Positions 38,601-47,916 of a stretch of 64,000 nt of DNA are shown piece after piece. The stretch is from NCBI GenBank assembly GCA_026119935.1, contig JALRMH010000001.1, positions 2,480,001-2,544,000 of the forward strand, written 5' to 3'. The stretch is from Endothia cerciana (lineage: Eukaryota > Ascomycota > Sordariomycetes > Diaporthales > Cryphonectriaceae). Positions within the stretch are counted from its first letter, which is position 1. Each line of letters opens with the position of its first letter. The notes under the pieces were generated by a model. It did no database searches, was not told the origin of the DNA, and was given only the letters and a program-made list of their open reading frames with translations. The translations under genes were made by a program, and so were the position numbers.

Positions 38601-41030
38601 GTGATTGACTGACTGACTGCCTGCCTTGGCTGTGAATGCTTGCGGAGACATAGTTTCCCCAGTGACACACACACACACACGGAACGCGGTTGTGCTGCTT
38701 GCCTGAGGAAAGGCTGTTTGCCCTTGCCTCAGCCGAGCACTATCATGTGAACCAGAAGGCTACGTCATGGAGAGAAGGAGAGTGGGAGAGTTACTTTGTC
38801 GGCCGGGGTGGGAGCAGCACGCCTTCAGGCTAGAGCCTACATTGTGCTTGCACAAAGACCAGCCTCATTGGGTGAAGCACCAAGGGCTAGACCATCGTTT
38901 CCGATTATTCTGGAGCAGACGAGTACCATAGTACATTTGCAAGCAGTCCTGTGGGCGTAGCAAAGAGGACATCCCATGTCCGGAGGGGCATCGACCTGCG
39001 GCTTGTGACCTCTGACGTAGGACTCGTAACTGCCCCCTCCAGGCAAGCTCCCGGGACCAGCAGAGTGGCCCAGCCCGAGAGAACATGGAAATCTCAGAAT
39101 TCCCCATGCGGCGGGAGCTCAAACCCACGATCTCATGTCAGCGTTGGGGGGGGGCGGCTCACCAACGCGGCGGGCCCAGACGGTGCAGTGACGTAGTAGG
39201 GGGGTCCCTGACGCCCTATGCTCGCCAATCTGTACTCTATCTATCGGGATTGGCAGATCGACCAGGACCATTTGATGTCAGCGCCTTCTGTCGTGCTACC
39301 TGTGAAAGCAGCCACTTCCTGATGACGTTCCGGTTGCGTACAAAGGACTGTTACCTCAACGGGAAGGTGGACCCATCGCTGCGTGTCTCCATATTGGCTG
39401 GTTCCAGAGCTACAATCCCTGCCGGAGCATTCCTCCCGCCCTGGCGCGGTGGGCACCTCTGGAGCTGCAGAATGTACTATTGTTACTGCCAGAACCCCGC
39501 AATGACGTTGGGGTTTGGAGGCGGACTGCGGCCCACCCAAACGCAGAGGGGCAGTTGTTACCAGCTGGTTTGCCTGCTCGTGGAGACATGGGAAAGCCTC
39601 ACCAAAAAAAAACGAACAGAAAAAAAACCCCCATCTCTGGCTACTATGTAAAGGATCGCAAGGGGACCCACTCGATGGTTCCTGCAGGACAACCGTAAAC
39701 GCCCTATATCATCCGTGCGTCTTTTGGGCTGCGGCCCCAGATCTCGATCGTGCTTGTGGTTGCTCTGATCGACGTTCGAGTGGCGTCCGGACCGACAACT
39801 CCGCTATGACGACTCTCTGCCTGCGCAAGCCGCATCTGCCCAGCCACGGGGCGGCCCCTCCAGCCTATGGGGCTTGTCGCATGACGGGCACGAGGCGATA
39901 CACAGCAGCTTGCCAGCATGCCTAGGGCCTGATGCCTGGCGGGGGCGGACGGTGGACTTCGGTATGTATGGACCATCATGGACTTGCTATGTACTACGTG
40001 GCTGCAGCGCCCATCATGATGTCTGCCTCGTCGGCCCATCCGCTGCTTTCCGGAATCCCACGACATGGCAAACACCTCGCCTAGGGCAGGTCCGAGGTGC
40101 CACCGAGCACCCACGATGATGCAGGCGCCCTCAGGTCCAGCGCTAATACCCCGTGGCACCGCGGAGGGCGGGCAGGGAGAGGATGGACAACCTCGGCCTG
40201 GTGAGCGACCCAGGCAGGACCTGCGTGGCCGTAGGACACCTGTCTCGACGATGGCCTCGTGCCCCTTTCCTGCCGCACGCGACTTCCAGACACCACCCTG
40301 CAACGAAGCCTGAGCCAGTCACGATGTACTCCACGCCCCCTTCCCCCGCGGACCGTCTTCCTCATCTCTGTCGGCCTGGCTTGCCAGCAGTCCCTCTCCA
40401 AACCAATACCAGTCCGGCTCTGGTCTGGGGGGAAATGCTGCTGCTCTCCTAACCTGCCAACACAAGACGTAGGGTGCCAGGCGTTTGCAAAGGGCTGGCT
40501 TCACTGTATCTCATCTAGGCGACATGAAGCCACAGAAGGCACGAATAGTCAGGCGACATCTGACGGCCGTAGCATCAACCGAGAATAATACATTGGATAC
40601 GTGTCCGGTCGTTGTTAGTAGATTGAACGGTAGAGTAGCCTGAAGCCTTAACAGCAGTTGCCAAGACGTTGTGATGTAGGAGAAGTTTGCGTTGCCCCGG
40701 AGGGTTTATTATTTTTGTATAGGCGAGGATGGAAAGGGTCCGTGAGTCGCCCGGGAGGATACTTGTTCGGTAAGAGTTCATGAATTCCGAGGTCCGTGGA
40801 GACGACCACTAAGCTGTATCTTTCCCAAGGCGAGAGGAATTTCACACGAAATTGCACAAGAGGTCAATGCCGCGGCACAAATTCCACGTCAGCGACCTCT
40901 GGGTACAACTACGGTAACTCAGAACAAGCCTCTCCGAGATTACTACGGACCCGAGAGTCGACCGGAACAGTGTCCACCGTACGCCGCCCCACCTGAAAAC
41001 AATTGTAACAGAATCGCTGGAATGATGAAC
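38601..41030. other. Left part of accessory region, no intact gene
   Basis: A CA run lies at 38668-38692. A coding-like minus/plus mixture follows, but no frame is convincing. From about 40790 a plus frame (reading ...IPRQRPLGTTTVTQNKPLRD...) looks protein-like for about 80 codons and then breaks, suggesting debris of a decayed element. Confidence 0.3.
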
Positions 41031-41264
41031 CCAGGCAGCCCCTACTGAGACAAGGCGGTCGCGGCATGCAACGCGGCCATCGCGGAACGGGACGCCGCGC
41101 GAGAACAAGCAAACAAAGTGGCTCCACGCTACAGGAAAAGTACACCCAAGATATACGAACTGACATCACAGCTATCGGGGATAATATGGCCAAAACATTG
41201 CGAAAGGTCATCAAGGACGCGACTGGAGAAGGAGAGTGGACTGGGGATTCTGGCGCGGCGATTC

Positions 41265-41335
41265 GTGGCACGTTTTCGCGGCACGTTCTCGCGCAACGCA
41301 ATGGGAATCTTGATTGATGGCACGTTTTCACGCGA
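41265..41335. repeat. Three copies of GGCACGTTYTCRCGC
   Basis: Two copies are adjacent at about 41268-41292 and a third is near 41319. In one plus frame each encodes GTFSR; in the minus frame RENVP. Confidence 0.6.
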
Positions 41336-42166
41336 CAGGGGCACTGCGCTTTGCGGGGCGGGGCATATTATTACGGTTGGCACCCGGGAAAACATGGAGG
41401 TCAAGATCGTGAGATGAGATGCTGGGAGGTTGTGACGGGGCAAGCATAGCAGCCCGAGGACCGATACTAGCATGAAGGTGAGAAGAGTAGGACTCAACTC
41501 CAGTGGACAGGGCAATCAGAAGATAACCTGAAGTCAAGCCTGAAAACATGCAGAAAAAGATAGAACTGAACCCGCCTTCTTCGATAATCTACCTCATAAA
41601 ACAGAAAGAGCTGTAGAGCTGTGACTCTCTTTCAAACCACCGGCTTACCACTTTGCAGATCGTGACCAGCTTCCTCCCAAGACCAACCGCCACCACAACC
41701 TGACTTTCTCATCACAGTTACTCCTGAGCTGCTACCGGGTACTAGGTAATACATTTCCCGGTAATCGACACCTAGACCAGCTCCACAACGCCCGGGAACG
41801 GCTGCTGCAGGACTTGAAAAGGCCAATACTGAAAATCAAGTGCTGCTGTTAAGGTCCTCCTCGAGCTGCTGCCCCCTAAAAACACCAAAATTCTGACCTA
41901 GCTCATACCCACCATCTTCTATTCTATTACCCAGCTTGGGAAACAAAAAAAACCCCCCTACCACTTGCCATTTAAACATATTTCGAATGTTGACCACTTC
42001 AATCTACAACATTGACCTTGTTCTGTCACGATAATTCGCACCCGAACCCGGCAAGACGGGACACAATGCGTCCGAACCTGGCAAGAAGCTTGACCAGGGC
42101 GAACTGGTCGACCGCAAGACCGAAGCTCACGCATGGCTGACCGGACGCCAGAACCTGAGTACTCCT

Positions 42167-42889
42167 ATGCGCGGCAAAGCTTACGACCGTGCCGACCAGA
42201 TCACCACCTGGTATCATTTGCCCAGAAGCTCCAAGCTCATCCGCAACGCGAACAGTCTTGTCGACGAGATTGCTCAATCCAGACGAAATAACCGCGACAA
42301 AACCGACGCTGTTAAGAAGAAGGGAACAGCTAGCATGGTCGTCGATTTGCTTGCAGATATGCTGGCGACTATGGCCATGCACATAGACAACGTCGACGAA
42401 CATGTTGTCCCAAGCTTATTCGCTATACATGGCTCATCTGGAGAATACAAGAAGGAACCATGGATAGGAGTGGGCTTTAGTTGGCTCACACGCGATTTCT
42501 TGGACCAGTTCAATACCCTCATCACGAACGAGACCCCTGGAAAATCCACATGGATCAAAGCAGCCATGCCAGCGCCCAGAAGAGCCCCAGCAAAGATGGA
42601 GAAGACCAGAGATGCTCAAGCACCGGCAACTGCACCGACTGTAGCTGCACCACCGGCACGGCTAGCGCGACACGAATCTTCCAGCCCAACTGCCCGCGCT
42701 TCTGGAAAACGAAGTCGTATGGCCCAAGAGACGCCCCAACACCCGTCGAAAGTCCTACGTACAGACCAAGATACGCCATCTGTCACATCTGCTGCCTTGC
42801 AAAAGCCATGTGACCCGTTCGAGAGATCACATCTGTCGTCCGAGAGGCCCATCCTCACCTTCTCGACTCTTTCATACGGCGCCTCCTAA
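42167..42889 (+). CDS. Orphan hypothetical protein
   Basis: A 240-codon ORF. The same frame is open back to 42035, where the short repeat EPGKTG/EPGKKL is encoded. The first half (WYHLPRSSKLIRN, VVDLLADMLATMAMHIDNV, GVGFSWLTRDFLDQFN) has the look of a folded protein. The second half is Ala/Pro/Ser-rich and basic. No domain is recognised. It sits in a repeat-rich stretch and could be a transposon gag, a decayed gene or a lineage-specific gene. The true start may lie in an upstream exon, because no ATG precedes 42167 in frame. Confidence 0.4.
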   Translation: MRGKAYDRADQITTWYHLPRSSKLIRNANSLVDEIAQSRRNNRDKTDAVKKKGTASMVVDLLADMLATMAMHIDNVDEHVVPSLFAIHGSSGEYKKEPWIGVGFSWLTRDFLDQFNTLITNETPGKSTWIKAAMPAPRRAPAKMEKTRDAQAPATAPTVAAPPARLARHESSSPTARASGKRSRMAQETPQHPSKVLRTDQDTPSVTSAALQKPCDPFERSHLSSERPILTFSTLSYGAS

Positions 42890-42956
42890 TCCTCTCCCAG
42901 AAGCAGAACCACCCCCCCTCCCCGGAGTTTCTGTCCGTTGAGATATAACCTACTTT

Positions 42957-43670
42957 GGCTCGAGAAGGTGCAGATAAGGCTAAGAGCGAAGCTCCTGCGA
43001 CCAAGCATGAAGCTGACCAGATCCGCGCTGCTACGAACGCCCTGTCAAGGAGGACGCCGTCCCCCTTGAAGAACGCGACAGGCCAAAGGAACAACGCGAT
43101 GAGGCTTGCGACGAGGTCTCGATGGCTGGAGACCGACGACGAGTACAGTGGAGACGGACAAGCCAGCACCAAGGACGCGAGTGCCCCACACGTCCCCGAG
43201 CAGAGTGATACCGTGAACACGAGTGTCCCGTACGACGACGGCGTTTCTATGTTTGTTACGCAACCCGACGAGGTGCGGCAGGATAAGGGACATGCCGGCA
43301 TCAGCGAAGAAGACAACAACGAGCTTTGGAGGACGCGAATGGGACGGGCAGGCTGCGATTGGCATGGACAGACGCGAGAAGAGCCGCATTTCTTCTCTTC
43401 TCTTCTTTCGTCGCCTTATCGAGGATACACGACGAGGAGGTCGAGCTTCGGGGGGCCTTGCAAATTGTCAGGACTGCACGGCTCTGCCGCAGAGCTCTTG
43501 GAGTATCCTTTTCTATGCCGAAGAACATAGGCTTCCAGATACTCATGAACACAATAAGAATACAGAACCAGCACCACAGCACCATTTCCGTGACACGCCG
43601 CGATATGCCGTGGCCAGCGATGAGTGCAAGGACCCGCGCGCCCGGCCCGCGGAATCGCTACAGTAAACAC
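42957..43670 (+). pseudogene. Coding-like frames after the orphan ORF, probably broken
   Basis: A frame from 42957 (AREGADKAKSEAP..., acidic and Ser-rich) has no ATG start. Near 43320 the protein-like signal moves to the next frame (DARRAAFLLFSSF, EELRGAL-like and MPKNIGFQ segments). This suggests a frameshift or intron I cannot place. It may be the 3' part of the preceding gene. No family was recognised. Confidence 0.25.
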
Positions 43671-44539
43671 TATTACGTAGTCATTTCAACGTCAGGCCAA
43701 CTTTCTAATCGAGTTCCTTGGTCCCCAGAAACGCGATCCTGCACAAGCTGTCTCCCATTGATATTTCCATTGGCTGCTGGACTTCTCTCAAAACCTGGAG
43801 GCGGGGTGATACGAATCATATTTTCCTGCCCCTCACCGTCTGGTGGTCGTACCACATCCTACGTCTCTCGTCCTTCCAGCTTCCCGAATCTGCCCTCGTC
43901 AATCAACTCATACTCGATCCCAAGCAGGATTCTATATTATCCCATCGTCGCTCGGGCTGCCGCCCTTCCCGCGGTCTGGTCGCAGTCCTCCCCCCTTCCA
44001 TCTGTCCTACCGACGATTGACCTCAAGACTCTGGGTTTGCTATCCGTCCTCAATGCCCAAGAGACCGCCCTCGACCCTGCTAAGTCGCAACTGTCCTCCT
44101 CTCGCCTCAGCTAGGTACCACGTGCCATTTCCCCGACCTTCGACGTTGACCAAGATGACAATCTGAAGACAAGGAGAGATGCGGCTGTGCAATGTGCGCT
44201 GCCCACACTTGCAGGCAATCATCTGGTGGTTTTGTGGTCTGGAATCAGGGGTACGTTTCTGCTATTGGCCTCATACTCGGACGAACTGTCGTTCAGTCTC
44301 GAGGCTTCCCAGGCGACATCACGTGGAGGTTGCAGAATCCGATTTCCATCGCCCTTAAGAATATTATAAGTATGAGGAGATAAGAGGGGAGAAAGAAGAA
44401 TGGAAAACGAAAACAAAAACAAAAACAAGACAAAAGAAAAACAAAGGAAAGAATCTAGACTGGCTCGACCAGAGGCCGAGGGGATAAAGGTCACAAAACG
44501 CACGGACCAACAGGTCGAACGCTAATGGAAATGCCCTTT

Positions 44540-44547
44540 CCTCAACA
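44540..44547 (-). other. Probable polypurine tract and start of the Copia 3' LTR
   Basis: Read leftward after the RNase H stop: AAAATGGGGGGTG followed by TGTTGAGG, the usual order of a Copia polypurine tract and an LTR beginning TGTTG. The left end of this LTR cannot be fixed by eye; T- and C-rich sequence continues to about 44390. Confidence 0.45.
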
Positions 44548-44598
44548 CACCCCCCATTTTCAGTAGCGATATGAAGCTATTCCCATGCTCCCATGCCC

Positions 44599-45620
44599 TC
44601 ATGCCCTCGCAAGACTAAGCATATGGACCAACCGTGTGAGTACTGGCCTCGCCAGTGCCTTGGTGCAAATGTCCGCCAGATTTTCTTCTGATGCGATGTA
44701 CGCAACGTCGTAGTCGATGCCGATCCTTTCCCGCACGAAGTGGTAGTGCACGTCGATGTGTTTCGTACGGGAACTTATTTTCTGATCGCCTATCAGCGAT
44801 AGAGCTGGCTCGTTGTCGCAGTACAGAACAGGGCGTTCTGCCGGTTTGCAGTTGAGATCCTCCAGGGCCTGCATTGTCTAACGAAGATATGACGCAGCGC
44901 TCGAGCATGCTATGTATTCAGCTTCGCATGTTGACTTTGCTACGGTCGATTGTCGCTTGGAGCTCTATGCGACGATAGCATCGTCGATCTTCATAATATA
45001 TCCAGCGAATGACTTTGAATTGTCCGGATCTGTATTGTATGAAGCGTCCGAGTACATATAAGCGATAGGAGTGGTAGTTGTCGTCCTTGTGAAAGTAATA
45101 TAGTAGTTAAGCGTGCCCTGCAGGTATCTCAGGACTTGTTTTGCGCTATGCGCGTGTTGTTCGGTAGGATTAGCATTGAAAGTCGCCAACATCCTGCATG
45201 GAAACGCGAGATCAACTCTTGTACCTGTGACCAGAAAGTTTAAGGAGCCTGTGATACTTTGGTATGTCCTGATGGCGGTAGGGATGTCATCGTCCTCGAT
45301 GCGTCTCGGAAAACTTCCCGGGTCAATTAGTGTTTGACGAGGCTTGCAAGACGATATGCCGAATCGCTTGAGGATCCGACCAGCGTATCCGCGTTGTGAT
45401 GTGGTGATCTTGGTGTCACTCTGATCGACCTCTAGGCCGAGGAGGTATTGACAAAGTCCTAAGTCTCTGCACTTGAAACGGTCTTTCAAAGTAATCTTGC
45501 AACTCTCGACAGCAGTAGCAGTACTAGTGATCAGGATATCGTCAACATACACAGCGATGATGAAGTCCTTGCCGGTGAAGACGCAGGGGTCGAAATGCGT
45601 AGGTTTGCGGATTTCCTCCG
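44599..45620 (-). pseudogene. Truncated Ty1/Copia retrotransposon polyprotein: reverse transcriptase end and RNase H
   Basis: Read leftward, the frame gives DPCVFTGKDFIIAVYVDDILI (RT active-site YVDD), then LGLEVDQSD, YQSITGSLNFL and HSAKQVLRYLQGT. RNase H follows with MYSDASYN, SKRQSTVAKSTCEAEYI, LYCDNEPALSLI, KHIDVHYHFVRE and ENLADICTKAL, ending at 44599. Gag, protease, integrase and the first part of RT are missing. Two in-frame TAG codons lie at 44967-44965 and 44880-44878. The first replaces the Trp expected before SSKRQST, so it fits TGG to TAG. Otherwise the frame is continuous. The right-hand break is near 45615, where unrelated low-complexity sequence begins. Confidence 0.88.
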
Positions 45621-45890
45621 GGCTACGCGTTCGAGGACCGCTCGGTCCTCCGGCTTCCAACCCCCCTCAAGGGCCGGGACCATACGCTCGAGGATAGCCC
45701 TATCCTCCGGGCCCCACCCGGTCATGGCGGCGGCGGGAGACGGTCGGTGATGGTGTGGTGGCGGTGGCGGTGGCGGTTTGCTGTTGTTGTTGTTGTGCTG
45801 TTGCTGCTGCTTGCTGCTGGTCAGTTGGTCAGTACTTCGTCGGCCGAGCAGAAGAAGAGAAGAAAAAAGTGGGGGAAAGAAACAATCCAT
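45621..45890 (-). other. Chimeric ORF start fused to the Copia fragment
   Basis: A minus ORF from 45890 reads through Gln/Asn- and Pro/His-rich sequence, then two copies of a 21-22-residue unit (GWGPEDRAILERMVPALEG and GWKPEDRAVLERVARR), then runs out of frame into the Copia fragment. The unit is duplicated at DNA level around 45625-45725. The origin is unknown; it may be the 5' end of a host gene disrupted at the junction. Confidence 0.3.
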
Positions 45891-46078
45891 CGTCAGTCCA
45901 GCTTATATATTGACAAACCTGCGATCCGTAGCTTGTTACGAATGCTAGAAGCAGACGGGGGATGCCTTCTTCGCAAAGATGGGCTGGCCCAGCAGGCAGT
46001 GTGCGAGTGGGCAGGTGCCCGAGTGTGATCTTGCTGAGATGTCCTCCAAGACGAGGCACCTTTCCCTAATATTACGTT

Positions 46079-46190
46079 CTTCAAGGGCCTCCTGTCTTCT
46101 TCAAAAGCTTCCTGCCTCCTTCAAAAGTTTCCTGCCTCCTTCAAAAGCTTTCTCGATTCTTCAAAGTAGAGGCATCTTCAAAGTAGAGGC
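46079..46190. repeat. About 22-bp imperfect tandem repeat
   Basis: Units resembling CTTCCTGCCTCCTTCAAAAG occur about four times, followed by two copies of CTTCAAAGTAGAGGCA. No coding role is apparent. Confidence 0.75.
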
Positions 46191-46379
46191 AGGTTGATAC
46201 TCAATGACCTGACTGCTGGGTCCTTCTGTGGATCTCACGCCCTCTCAAACAAACATCGACCTCGCGGCTGCGCTTTGGAGGCTTCCAAGATTCACATGCA
46301 TCATCATCATCCCTATTGTGCAGGAGCGAAGCCTGTGTTGTTCACCACAGACTTGACATCATCATCATCATCTTGATCA

Positions 46380-47780
46380 AGCCCTGAAAGTGAGCCCTCA
46401 ACCCAAAGTTCTTCCATTACAACCATGACCATCGGTTCCTGTCTTGAGCGTCACCTAAACCCAACTCCGCTGATAATGACATGCGCCCGCTTCGTTCACT
46501 GCACAACACAACACAACAAGTACGGCCAGAATCAACTTCTCAGGCTTCTCTGCTGTACATCTAAAACACTCAGCACCTGGCAGATACCTCAAGTCGTCCA
46601 ATGCGGTACCCTCTCTCGCACTCGATGCATCAGCAGTTCAATGCCCAAAGACCATCCTGCAAGGACCGTCCTCCTGCAGCATCACCCGTTGAGCAGATTT
46701 CTGCAAGTTCTTTGCCTCAGATCAAGCGGTCACTTGCACCCGGAATGACTCTGGCAGACCAGCCCGAGATCCCTCTCCGTCATCATCATACTAGCCACAG
46801 GAAACATGTGTTGTTGTTGTTGTTGTTTTTGCTTGGTGAGTCTGCGCCCTGTCTTGTCAGTTGGTCAGTACTTCGTGTGGCATGTCTCCATGCTTCTGCG
46901 GCCAAACCTCAACGTCTGTCGATCTCCTTCTTCTCTCTCTCTATCTCTCTGTTCACACCTTCTCTTCAATACCTCTCTCTTCATTCGACCATGACCCAAG
47001 TCCCTCTGTACCAAGGTCAACTGCCGACCCGTTCTCGGGGCTGTGGTAAGTTCGACGTTCAGTATGTATGCCGGGTGGCGTCAATGTCAAGGTAAGTCCA
47101 TCAACCTCGTCCAACCTTTGGTGGTATCTAATGCTGAGCTTGCTGTCATAGGCTGTCCTGCAAGAGCTGACACCGAACTTCTCGTTCAGGACATGGCCAC
47201 AGACAAGATGGAATGAAGTCCTTGCACTGGAACCAAGCTCAATCTAGTTCATGTGATATTAGATATCAAGGATTCTGTCCACACGAGGATCAACAAAGCA
47301 ATTTTTCTGCTCCTCTCAATGATGCTGCAGGCGTCTGAAGGCAGACCATCACCATCGCCCGAAGTGCTTTGGGCAACATCGGATCTCCGCCACCTTCCAC
47401 CGTTTAGCTTCTTTTCTTCTTCTTCTTCTTCTTCATCAGCTTCTTCTTCTCCTCTCGGGCATCTCTCCCAAATTATCGCCATCCACCGGCGCAGGCCTAC
47501 TCTTCAACCACTCTCCGCCCTCCACTGTCACTTCGAGCCCAGCCGACCCCTACGGCAGTCGTGGGCAGTCATTCAAAGGCATCACATATGTCGTCATCAG
47601 ATAGATAGTGTTTCGATCCAGCACGGGACATGGGCTGTAGTAAGTCATACGGCGACGCTGATCAGGCGCCGGCTCCCAGTCAAGAGAATGGTGTCGAGAC
47701 GTTCGCTGACCTAGAATCACTAGGCCACAGCACTATGACGCTATCTGTAAAGCCATCCGCTCATCAGCACAGACGACCGC
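46380..47780. other. Decayed, coding-like stretch upstream of the F-box locus
   Basis: Short protein-like segments occur in shifting frames (for example plus 46601-46800, rich in Ser, Pro, His; and plus 47440-47780). There are TTG, TC and TTC runs. Frames are broken by stops and I recognise no domain. Confidence 0.25.
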
Positions 47781-47916
47781 CGGATATATAAGCTACGTGG
47801 CCACTTCATAGGGGAGCGTGGAATCAGCAGCGTGGTCTGTCCTGTTCCGCAGTGATCACAAGTTATTCAGAGCTGACGGCTTGATTAGTACGGAGCATCA
47901 TCAACAATTCCACAAA
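47781..47916 (+). promoter_or_regulatory. Probable core promoter of the F-box locus
   Basis: GGATATATAAGC at about 47782-47793 is a good TATA box about 125 bp before the ATG at 47917. Confidence 0.4.
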
